Below the pieces are notes generated by a model. The model saw only the letters and a program-made list of their open reading frames with translations. It was not told where the DNA came from and did no database searches. A program made the translations under genes and the position numbers. From Burkholderiales bacterium (GTDB lineage: Bacteria > Pseudomonadota > Gammaproteobacteria > Burkholderiales > Burkholderiaceae_C): 6,092 nucleotides of DNA. This document shows, one piece after another, positions 1 through 5,667 of the stretch (its first letter is position 1; every line of letters begins with the position of its first letter). The stretch is from contig SBFU01000058.1 of the NCBI GenBank assembly GCA_006227785.1, positions 1-6,092 on the forward strand, read 5' to 3'.

Positions 1-1
1 C

Positions 2-445
2 CGCCCCTACGAAGTGGCCGTGCTGCGGGCCGACCAGCCACTGGTGGCCGAGACCACCACTGCCGAAGCCGTGGCCAGGACCTACCCCAGGCTGGTGGCG
101 CAGTCGTCGCCGGATCCGGTGCGTTTCGTCCTGAACTTCGAACCGGGCAGCTCGCAGCTGACCCCGGCGTCACGGGCCCAGTTGCCCGATGTGGTGGCCC
201 AGGCACGCCGGATCAGCGGCGGCGAGATCATCGTCGTGGGCCACACCGATCGTCAGGGTGCCTCAGATGCCAACGACCGGCTGTCGCTGGTCCGCGCGCA
301 GGCTGTCAGAGATCTGCTGGTGCAGCAGGGTTTTGATGCCGAGCTCATCGAGGCCGTGGGTCGTGGTGAACGCGAACCCCTGGTGCCCACAGAGGACGAT
401 GTGGTCGAGCCACGAAACCGCCGCGCCGAGATCCTGGTGCGCTGA
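2..445 (+). CDS. OmpA-family C-terminal domain protein (5' end outside window)
   Basis: The gene is already open at the window edge. In-frame codons before the first possible start (GTG at 14) read R-P-Y-E-V, so 147 C-terminal residues are seen and the N-terminus is missing. Fragment residues about 40-147 form an OmpA-like peptidoglycan-binding domain: a 'VLNFEPGSSQLT' first strand, the 'VVGHTDRQG' strand-loop (79-87), then N91, 'LSLVRAQAV' (95-102) and a terminal 'PRNRRAEILV'. In this family the Asp of HTD (D83) and the Arg of the LSxxRA helix (R98) bind the diaminopimelate carboxylates of peptidoglycan, and both are present. The protein therefore probably anchors the envelope to the cell wall from the outer membrane or periplasm. 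The missing N-terminus could carry a lipoprotein signal, a barrel or another domain, and I cannot tell which. The next gene starts 11 bases after the stop, which suggests co-transcription. Confidence 0.9.
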   Translation, partial: RPYEVAVLRADQPLVAETTTAEAVARTYPRLVAQSSPDPVRFVLNFEPGSSQLTPASRAQLPDVVAQARRISGGEIIVVGHTDRQGASDANDRLSLVRAQAVRDLLVQQGFDAELIEAVGRGEREPLVPTEDDVVEPRNRRAEILVR

Positions 446-456
446 GCCCCGTCTGC

Positions 457-954
457 GTGCACAGCCTGACCCGAGCCCTTGCCCGGCTGCTGCGCGAGCA
501 GCGCGTGGCATCACTGGCCACGCTGGATGCGCAAGGCCTGCCTCAGCTGTCGCTGGTGCCCTTCGCCATCGATGCCGACGCACTGGTGATCCACGTCAGT
601 GCCCTGGCGGCCCACACCGCGGCCCTGGAGCGGCAGCCCAGGGCGGCCCTGATGGTTCATGAGGGGGCGCCAGACCAGGGGTCCGTGCACGCACTGCACC
701 GGGTTGCCCTGCAGGTACAGGCCCGGTTGCTGCCGCCCCATGACCCCGACCGCGACCACCTGAAAAGTGTCTACCTGGCACGTTTTCCGGACGCCCTTCA
801 GATGACCGAGCTGGGCGACTTCCGGTTTGTCCGGCTCACGCTGATCGAGGCCCGGCAGGTGGCCGGTTTTGGCGCTGCGCGGTCCCTGCACGCCGATGAA
901 CTGGCCCTGGCCCTGGAACTGGCCCAGCGACCCGATGGACACGATGCCCCCTGA
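457..954 (+). CDS. HugZ / pyridoxamine 5'-phosphate oxidase-like split-barrel protein
   Basis: This encodes 165 residues from a GTG start. No in-frame ATG exists before about residue 66, and the Shine-Dalgarno is weak (TGAG at 443-446). It looks like the FMN-binding split-barrel fold: an N-terminal helix, then 'VASLATLDAQGLPQLSLVPF' (17-36), 'LVIHVSALAAHTAALE' (43-58), 'RAALMVHE' (62-69), a 'DFRFVRL' strand (121-127) and 'AGFGAARSL' (136-144). The last resembles the GGFG-x-A segment of HugZ-type heme-utilisation proteins. HugZ relatives bind FMN or degrade heme, but many small members have no known substrate. At 165 residues it is shorter than HugZ itself (about 250), and the usual C-terminal DUF2470-like extension is not evident. 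It begins 11 bases after the OmpA-domain gene and its end overlaps rluA by 20 bases. Family placement is fairly secure; the activity is not known. It is probably cytoplasmic, since no signal peptide is visible. Confidence 0.8.
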   Translation: MHSLTRALARLLREQRVASLATLDAQGLPQLSLVPFAIDADALVIHVSALAAHTAALERQPRAALMVHEGAPDQGSVHALHRVALQVQARLLPPHDPDRDHLKSVYLARFPDALQMTELGDFRFVRLTLIEARQVAGFGAARSLHADELALALELAQRPDGHDAP

Positions 955-1618
955 GCTGACGCTGCTGCATGCCGACGAGCTGATGCTGGTGCTGGACAAG
1001 CCGTCGGGCCTGCTGGCGGTGCCTGGCCGGGGCGAGGACAAGCAGGATTGCCTGAGCGCCCGGGTGCAGGCGCGCTGGCCCGATGCCCTCATCGTCCACC
1101 GGCTCGACATGGCCACCTCGGGACTGATGGTGATGGCACGTGGCATCGAGGCCCAGCGGGCGCTCAGCCGTGCCTTTGAGCAAAGGCAGGTGCACAAACG
1201 CTACCAGGCACTGGTCTGCGGTCATCTGCCCGCGCCGGCAAGCGCCGACGGCTGGTCCAGCATCAACTTGCCGCTGGCGGTGGACTGGCTGAACCGGCCG
1301 TACAGCGTCGTGTGCTGGCAGACCGGTAAGCCCAGCCTGACGCGCTGGCGATGTCTCGAAGACACCTCGCCCCCGCAAAACCCGAGTGCCTCACCGGACA
1401 TCACGACCCGGGTTGAAATGGAGCCCATGACAGGACGGACCCACCAGTTGCGCGTGCACATGATGGCCATCGGGCACCCGATCGTCGGTGACCCGCTGTA
1501 CGCCTCGCCACAGCAGCAAGGCCTCAGCGACCGCCTGTGCCTGCATGCGACCGAGCTGAGTCTGCCGCACCCGCAAAGCGGAAAGCGGGTGTCGTTTTCG
1601 AGCCCCTGTCCGTTCTGA
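935..1618 (+). CDS. rluA: dual-specificity pseudouridine synthase RluA (23S rRNA / tRNA)
   Basis: The product (227 residues from ATG 935) matches E. coli RluA (219 residues) along its length as I recall that sequence. Shared segments are 'KPSGLLAVPGR' (22-32), 'HRLDMATSG' (55-63), 'DLPL/NLPL..DW.NRP', 'TGKP', 'TGRTHQLRVHM' and 'GHPIVGDPLYAS', ending with 'LHATELSLPHP'. D58 in HRLD is the catalytic aspartate of the RluA family. E. coli RluA makes pseudouridine at 23S rRNA U746 and at U32 of several tRNAs, and the same targets are inferred here. There is no separate S4 domain, as expected for RluA and unlike RluC/RluD. The start is ambiguous between ATG 935 and ATG 944: neither has a good Shine-Dalgarno and both overlap the upstream gene (by 20 or 11 bases), consistent with translational coupling. 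A TTG at 869 would extend it but lies deep inside the upstream gene. The gene appears intact. Confidence 0.93.
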   Translation: MDTMPPELTLLHADELMLVLDKPSGLLAVPGRGEDKQDCLSARVQARWPDALIVHRLDMATSGLMVMARGIEAQRALSRAFEQRQVHKRYQALVCGHLPAPASADGWSSINLPLAVDWLNRPYSVVCWQTGKPSLTRWRCLEDTSPPQNPSASPDITTRVEMEPMTGRTHQLRVHMMAIGHPIVGDPLYASPQQQGLSDRLCLHATELSLPHPQSGKRVSFSSPCPF

Positions 1619-1623
1619 CCGAT

Positions 1624-1627
1624 GGAG
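1624..1627 (+). promoter_or_regulatory. Shine-Dalgarno GGAG deciding the SDR start
   Basis: GGAG lies 9 bases before ATG 1637. It overlaps the alternative in-frame ATG at 1622, which itself has no Shine-Dalgarno because it sits only 3 bases after the rluA stop. It therefore favours 1637. The family also supports this, because the first beta strand 'LFILTGASRG' then begins at residue 4, as is usual in short-chain dehydrogenases. Confidence 0.65.
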
Positions 1628-1636
1628 ATCGCCCCA

Positions 1637-2407
1637 ATGCAACACCTGTTCATCCTCACCGGCGCCTCCCGCGGCATGGGTCTGGCCATGGCGCGCCAGT
1701 TGCTCTCTCCGCAACACCGCCTGCTGTGTCTTTCGCGACAGCGCAACGAGGCCCTGCAAACCGAGGCCGACACGCAGTCATGCGAACTGGTGCAATGGAC
1801 CCAGGACCTGGCCGACAGCGTCGCGGCGGCAGACCGTTTAGGTCAATGGCTGGACCAGTTGCCACCCTCGACCCTGTCCAGCGCCACGCTGATCAACAAC
1901 GCCGGCGTCATTCCGGCCATTGGCCCTCTGGACCGGTGTCCTCCCGAGCAGCTGTCGCTGGCTTTGCGAGTGGGGCTTGAAGCCCCCATGCAGCTGACCG
2001 CCGCCTTTTTGCGGGTCACGGGACACTGGGTCGACGCGGGGTGGCATGGACCGCGCAAGGTACTGAACATCTCGTCGGGCCTGGGTCGCCATGCCATGGC
2101 GGCACAGGCGCCCTACTGCGCAGCCAAGGCCGGGCTGGACCATTTCACGCGGTGCAGTGCGCTGGACGAGGCCCAACGGCCGCACGGGGCCCGGCTGGTC
2201 TCGCTGGCACCCGGGGTGATCGACACCGACATGCAGGTGCAGCTGCGGGCCGGTGACCCGGCGCTGTTCCCGGACCGGCAGCGTTTCCTCGACCTGCAGT
2301 CGCAAGGTGCGCTGACCTCACCTGACGCGGCAGCAGCGCGGGTGCTGGCTTGGCTGAACCGGAGCGACTTCGGCAACAACCCGATCGCCGATGTGCGGGA
2401 CAACTGA
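1637..2407 (+). CDS. short-chain dehydrogenase/reductase (sepiapterin/benzil reductase-like)
   Basis: This is a 256-residue classical SDR, a cytoplasmic NAD(P)-dependent oxidoreductase with a Rossmann fold. Visible motifs are the cofactor loop 'TGASRGMG' (8-15), 'QDL' (56-58) at the adenine pocket, 'NNAG' (87-90), 'LNISSG' with the catalytic Ser at 146 or 147, the catalytic Y160-x-x-x-K164 ('YCAAK'), and 'APGVIDTDMQ' (191-200). Arg34 after the second strand suggests NADP(H). The tail 'FPDRQRFLDLQSQGALTSPDAAA' resembles the sepiapterin reductase/benzil reductase (YueD-like) branch, whose members reduce carbonyls or diketones. The true substrate cannot be read from sequence. One oddity is that 'LRVGLEAP' (110-117) has Gly113 where the tetrad Asn ('VNL') normally sits. 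The start is set by the GGAG at 1624-1627; the longer form from ATG 1622 adds five residues. It follows rluA by 18 bases and its stop shares bases with the next start codon. Confidence 0.88.
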   Translation: MQHLFILTGASRGMGLAMARQLLSPQHRLLCLSRQRNEALQTEADTQSCELVQWTQDLADSVAAADRLGQWLDQLPPSTLSSATLINNAGVIPAIGPLDRCPPEQLSLALRVGLEAPMQLTAAFLRVTGHWVDAGWHGPRKVLNISSGLGRHAMAAQAPYCAAKAGLDHFTRCSALDEAQRPHGARLVSLAPGVIDTDMQVQLRAGDPALFPDRQRFLDLQSQGALTSPDAAAARVLAWLNRSDFGNNPIADVRDN

Positions 2408-3009
2408 TGGGCCGGCGCACCACCACCTTCGGGCCCACCCGTCGCACCTGGCTGCGGGGCGCCATGCTGGGTGCGACCACCTTGGCGATCCCCGGTCTGT
2501 TGCGTGCCAACGCCGGGGCTGAGCGTTTCTGGGACCTGCTGCGCGAAGGCGGCTGTGTTCTCCTCATGCGGCACGCCCTGACGGTCCCCGGCGTCGGCGA
2601 CCCTCCCCAATTCAGGCTGGGTGACTGCAGCACACAGCGCAACCTGAGCGAGGCCGGGCGCGAGCAGTCGCGTCGCGTGGCACAGGCGTTCGGCCAGGCG
2701 GGCGTCACCATCGCCGAGGTGCGCTCCAGCGCCTGGTGCCGCTGCACCGAAACGGCAGACCTGGCCTTCGGACGGCACCGGGTCTGGGCGCCACTGAACT
2801 CCTTCTTTGGACGTGACGGCCGCGAACAGCAGACGCGCGAGGTTCTGCTGGCCCTGCGCGACCACCGGGCACCAGCCAACCTGGTGCTGGTGACCCACCA
2901 GGTCAACATTTCGGCCCTGACCGGCCAGTCGCCCGCCATGGGTGAGCTGTTCCTGACCCGGCCGGACGGGTTGGAGCGCCTGCCGGTTCTGGCGCGCCTG
3001 TCGGTCTGA
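2407..3009 (+). CDS. Tat-exported histidine phosphatase family protein
   Basis: This encodes 200 residues. The N-terminus is a twin-arginine signal: 'TRRTWLRG' (11-18), a hydrophobic stretch 'AMLGATTLAIPGLL' (19-32) and a likely cleavage after 'RANA' (33-36), so the protein should fold in the cytoplasm and act in the periplasm. The mature part is a small histidine phosphatase (phosphoglycerate-mutase-like, SixA/Ais-sized): 'LLMRHALT' (52-59) with R55 and the phospho-accepting H56, 'NLSEAGREQSRRV' (79-91), 'RSSAWCRCTETA' (106-117) giving the second Arg (R106) and E115, and 'LVTHQVNISALTG' (161-173) with the second catalytic H164. All core residues are present. The substrate is unknown; Ais-type LPS-core phosphate removal is one possibility. 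Start ATG 2407 overlaps the SDR stop as TGATG and has GGGA at 2397-2400 with 6-base spacing. This start gives the complete Tat signal, whereas an upstream TTG at 2350 would bury it behind 19 residues. C74, C111 and C113 could form a disulfide after export. Confidence 0.88.
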   Translation: MGRRTTTFGPTRRTWLRGAMLGATTLAIPGLLRANAGAERFWDLLREGGCVLLMRHALTVPGVGDPPQFRLGDCSTQRNLSEAGREQSRRVAQAFGQAGVTIAEVRSSAWCRCTETADLAFGRHRVWAPLNSFFGRDGREQQTREVLLALRDHRAPANLVLVTHQVNISALTGQSPAMGELFLTRPDGLERLPVLARLSV

Positions 3010-3026
3010 ACCGCGGGCACCGGGCC

Positions 3027-3046
3027 ACCTTGACCGGGGTCAAGGT
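3027..3046. promoter_or_regulatory. perfect palindrome upstream of bktB, candidate operator
   Basis: The arms ACCTTGACC (3027-3035) and GGTCAAGGT (3038-3046) are perfect reverse complements around a GG spacer. The left arm contains TTGACC (3030-3035), a good match to a sigma70 -35 box. A poor -10-like CAATAT follows at 3056-3061 with a 20-base spacer, an overlong spacing typical of MerR-activated promoters. The architecture therefore suits a dimeric regulator acting on bktB. A hairpin with an 8-bp stem and CGGG loop is also possible 17 bases after the phosphatase stop, but no T tract follows, so a rho-independent terminator is less likely. The regulator's identity is unknown. Confidence 0.5.
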
Positions 3047-3065
3047 TCGTGTCAGCAATATCGGT

Positions 3066-3081
3066 ACGATGCAGGTATCGT
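3066..3081. repeat. small inverted repeat in the bktB leader
   Basis: ACGAT (3066-3070) and ATCGT (3077-3081) are perfect reverse complements separated by 6 bases. They sit between the larger palindrome and the bktB Shine-Dalgarno. The hexamers TACGAT (3065-3070) and TATCGT (3076-3081) each match the -10 consensus at four of six positions, but neither has a -35 at normal spacing. The arms are short enough to arise by chance, so this is recorded as a possible second operator half or a promoter element only. Confidence 0.25.
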
Positions 3082-3095
3082 CCAAAACCCAACCC

Positions 3096-3100
3096 AGGAG
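3096..3100 (+). promoter_or_regulatory. strong Shine-Dalgarno of bktB
   Basis: AGGAG lies 6 bases before ATG 3107. It is the best ribosome binding site in the window and contrasts with the weak sites in the left block, in keeping with bktB being the first gene of its own, well-translated unit. Confidence 0.8.
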
Positions 3101-3106
3101 ACATCC

Positions 3107-4291
3107 ATGAGCCGTGAAGTCGTTGTCGTCAGTGCCACCCGTACCGCCATCGGAACCTTCGGCGGAAGCCTCAAGGATGTGCCACCCACCGAACTCGGCG
3201 CCCTGGTCGTGCGCGAAGCGCTGGCCCGCGCCCAGACCGAAGGCAAGGACGTCGGACACGTGGTGTTCGGCCATGTGGTGAACACCGAACCCAAGGACAT
3301 GTACCTCTCGCGCGTGGCGGCCATTGGCGGCGGCTGCGCCGAGGCCACCCCCGCCTTCAACGTCAACCGCCTGTGCGGCTCCGGGTTGCAGGCCATCGTC
3401 TCGGCCAGCCAGTCCATTCTGCTGGGCGACTGCGATGTCGCCATCGGCGGCGGTGCCGAGAACATGAGCCGCGCCCCCTATGCCAGCCTGAGCGGCCGCT
3501 GGGGCGCCCGCATGGGCGACACCAAGATGGTCGACATGATGGTGGGCGCGCTGCACGACCCCTTCCACAACATCCACATGGGCGTGACGGCCGAAAACGT
3601 GGCCGCCAAGTACGGCATCACACGGGAGATGCAGGATGCGCTGGCACTGGAGAGCCACAACCGAGCCGAACGCGCCACAGCCGAGGGGCGCTTCAAGGAC
3701 CAGATCGTGCCCGTCATGCTCAAGAGCAAGAAGGGCGAGGTGGCCTATGCCACCGACGAACACTTCCGCCCCGGCTGCAAGCTGGAGGACATGGCCAAGC
3801 TGAAGCCGGTGTTCCTGAAGGAAAACGGCACGGTCACCGCTGGCAATGCCTCGGGCATCAACGATGCGGCCGCCGCCGTGGTGCTGATGGACGCGAAGGC
3901 CGCCCAGGCCCGCGGCGCCAAGCCGCTGGCCCGCCTGGTGGGCTATGCCCACACCGGACTGGACCCCAAGATCATGGGGGTGGGCCCGATCTCCGCCACC
4001 CAGGCCGTGCTCAAGAAGACAGGCCTGTCGGTCAACGACCTGGATGTGATCGAGGCCAACGAAGCCTTCGCGGCCCAGGCCTGCGCCGTGACCCGCGAAC
4101 TGGGCCTGGACCCGGCCAAGGTCAACCCCAACGGCTCGGGCATTTCGCTCGGCCACCCCATCGGCGCCACCGGCGCGCTGATCACGGTGAAAGCGCTGTA
4201 CGAACTGCAGCGTGTGCAGGGTCGGTACGCGCTGGTGACGATGTGCATCGGCGGCGGCCAGGGCATTGCGGCGATCTTTGAGCGCCTGTAA
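3107..4291 (+). CDS. bktB: 3-ketoacyl-CoA thiolase / acetyl-CoA C-acetyltransferase BktB
   Basis: This is a 394-residue biosynthetic-type thiolase, which condenses two acetyl-CoA (or acetyl-CoA with propionyl-CoA) to a 3-ketoacyl-CoA and catalyses the reverse thiolysis in the cytoplasm. All signatures are intact: 'NVNRLCGSG' with nucleophile C90, '[11 protein letters not shown]' after it, '[19 protein letters not shown]' in the middle, '[10 protein letters not shown]', '[18 protein letters not shown]' with H350, and 'CIGGGQG' with the second active-site Cys, C380. Length, N-terminus ('[20 protein letters not shown]') and C-terminus are very close to Cupriavidus necator BktB as I recall it. 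BktB accepts longer substrates than PhaA and supports 3-hydroxyvalerate-containing polyhydroxyalkanoate. No phaC, phaB or beta-oxidation gene is visible next to it, so degradation of ketoacyl-CoA is equally possible. The start is supported by AGGAG at 3096-3100. It has its own upstream region with a palindrome and ends 4 bases before the ravA-like start. A plain acetyl-CoA acetyltransferase (AtoB/PhaA role) is the main alternative. Confidence 0.93.
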   Translation: MSREVVVVSATRTAIGTFGGSLKDVPPTELGALVVREALARAQTEGKDVGHVVFGHVVNTEPKDMYLSRVAAIGGGCAEATPAFNVNRLCGSGLQAIVSASQSILLGDCDVAIGGGAENMSRAPYASLSGRWGARMGDTKMVDMMVGALHDPFHNIHMGVTAENVAAKYGITREMQDALALESHNRAERATAEGRFKDQIVPVMLKSKKGEVAYATDEHFRPGCKLEDMAKLKPVFLKENGTVTAGNASGINDAAAAVVLMDAKAAQARGAKPLARLVGYAHTGLDPKIMGVGPISATQAVLKKTGLSVNDLDVIEANEAFAAQACAVTRELGLDPAKVNPNGSGISLGHPIGATGALITVKALYELQRVQGRYALVTMCIGGGQGIAAIFERL

Positions 4292-4295
4292 GGCC

Positions 4296-5654
4296 ATGCG
4301 CTGGACGGCCGCGATTGAGGAGCTGGAGCGCGGCCTGCTCCAGCGCGACGTGGCCACCCGCGCGCTGCTGCTGGCGGCACTGGCGGGCGAACACGTGCTG
4401 CTGCTCGGCCCGCCGGGCACAGCCAAGAGTGAACTTGCGCGCCGGCTGCAGCGGCTGCTGCCCGGCGCACATTATTTTGAGCGCCTCCTGACCCGCTTTT
4501 CGGTGCCCGAGGAGCTGTTTGGTCCGCTCTCACTCAAGGCCCTGGAAATCGACCGCTACGAACGCCTGACCGAGGGCTATCTGCCATCGGCCGAGGTGGC
4601 GTTTCTGGACGAGGTCTTCAAGGCCAACTCGGCCATCCTGAACACCCTGCTCGGCCTGCTGCACGAACGCAGCTTCGACAACGGCCATCAGCGCGTGCCG
4701 GTACCACTGGTCTGTCTGGTGGGCGCCAGCAATGAAGTTCCCCAGGACGACGGCCTGCAGGCCTTCTACGACCGGTTCCTTCTGCGGGTGCCGGTGCAGC
4801 CTGTGGACGATGCCCACTTTGCCGCCCTGCTGCAGACCCATCTGCCCGATGGCGAGGCGCACCCCGATGCGCAGCTGTCCCCTGCGTCTCTGCAGGCGCT
4901 GCGTGGCCAGGCCTGCAAGGTGACCCTGGGTGAAGAGGTCATGGCCCTGCTGACTGCGGCGCGGCAGCGGGCGAACGAAACGCAGCAGACCGTGTCCGAC
5001 CGCCGCTGGCGCCAGACCGCGGCCCTGCTGCAGGTGCAGGCGGCCAGCCGGGGGGCGACCGAGGTGTCGACCTGGGATGCCTGGGTGCTGCCCCTGACCC
5101 TGGCAAGCGACCCGGCGCAGGCGCCGGGCTGGACCGACTGGTTCCTGCAGGCTGTCGCCCAGGCTTCCGACCTGGCAATCGAGGGACTGGAGCGGGCCGC
5201 ACAGGCCTTCGAGCAGCAACTGGACATCGAACAGCGGGCGCCCGCCGACGTGCAGGACGACAGTGCAGGCAAGCTGGCCCTGGCGCGTGCCATCGCCGGC
5301 CCGAGCAGCGAGAGCGAGCTGGTGCGAATCGCAAGCGAGCGGGCCCATCGACGCTACGGCGAGTTGCACGTGCGCGCCCGGGTGGCCCAGGTGGCTGAGG
5401 TGCGGCAGCGTGTCGACACGCTGCAGGCCTCCGTGCACGCCACCGCCCGCGCGGTGATGGCCCAGGCGGACGGGCATGTCTGGCTGCCGCCATCTTGGCG
5501 CGCACGCATCGAGGCCATCCACCATCGGCGCTGCGACCAGGTGGACCGGCTGGCCGCACGGTTTGATGAGTTGCAGCGGGGTTTTGCTTCTCTGCCGCGC
5601 CTGGCCGAGGACCGGTCCGAGGCCGTTCCCCCGCCGGTGACCTGGCAGGCATGA
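4296..5654 (+). CDS. ravA: RavA-like MoxR-family AAA+ ATPase
   Basis: The product is 452 residues from ATG 4296; E. coli RavA has 498. The AAA+ core shows Walker A 'GPPGTAKS' (38-45), the RavA/MoxR signature 'YFERLLTRFSVPEELFGPLSL' starting at 60, 'YERLTEGYLPSAEVAFLDEVFK' with Walker B D105-E106, sensor 1 'GASNEVP' (143-149), 'FYDRF' (157-161) with a likely Arg finger R160, and 'VSDRRW' (233-238) at sensor 2. The C-terminus 'HVWLPPSWRARIEAI' (394-408) lines up with the end of E. coli RavA ('CLFIPGDWLGRIEASL'). RavA hexamers act as chaperone-like ATPases with the VWA protein ViaA. In enterobacteria they bind the lysine decarboxylase LdcI through the LARA domain and influence respiratory complexes and aminoglycoside sensitivity. 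Here only about 50 residues lie where the roughly 110-residue LARA domain would be, so LdcI binding is unlikely. It begins 4 bases after the bktB stop, probably translationally coupled, and 13 bases before the next gene. A TTG at 4266 would overlap bktB and is not favoured. The symbol is by family similarity. Confidence 0.85.
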   Translation: MRWTAAIEELERGLLQRDVATRALLLAALAGEHVLLLGPPGTAKSELARRLQRLLPGAHYFERLLTRFSVPEELFGPLSLKALEIDRYERLTEGYLPSAEVAFLDEVFKANSAILNTLLGLLHERSFDNGHQRVPVPLVCLVGASNEVPQDDGLQAFYDRFLLRVPVQPVDDAHFAALLQTHLPDGEAHPDAQLSPASLQALRGQACKVTLGEEVMALLTAARQRANETQQTVSDRRWRQTAALLQVQAASRGATEVSTWDAWVLPLTLASDPAQAPGWTDWFLQAVAQASDLAIEGLERAAQAFEQQLDIEQRAPADVQDDSAGKLALARAIAGPSSESELVRIASERAHRRYGELHVRARVAQVAEVRQRVDTLQASVHATARAVMAQADGHVWLPPSWRARIEAIHHRRCDQVDRLAARFDELQRGFASLPRLAEDRSEAVPPPVTWQA

Positions 5655-5667
5655 AAGGCACCTGGCC

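Noticed and set aside
189..662. A 157-codon + strand frame overlapping the OmpA-domain and HugZ-like genes
   Set aside because: It is out of frame with two genes that have clear family signatures, and its translation is Trp/Arg/Pro/Ala-rich with no motif.
869..934. TTG 869 as the rluA start
   Set aside because: It would add 22 residues translated from inside the HugZ-like gene with no similarity to RluA. ATG 935 or 944 gives the family's usual length.
1622..1636. ATG 1622 as the SDR start
   Set aside because: It lacks any Shine-Dalgarno and would add five residues before the first beta strand. The GGAG at 1624-1627 is well placed for ATG 1637 instead.
3027..3046. Reading the palindrome as a rho-independent terminator of the left block
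   Set aside because: The hairpin would have an 8-bp stem, but it is followed by TTCGTGTCAG rather than a run of T, and it contains a -35-like hexamer. An operator fits better, although a weak terminator role is not excluded.
2903..4426. A 507-codon open frame on the minus strand across bktB
   Set aside because: It lies antisense to a thiolase with every catalytic motif intact. Its translation is low-complexity (rich in His, Gly, Ala, Val) as expected from the complement of GC-biased codons, and it matches no family I recognise.
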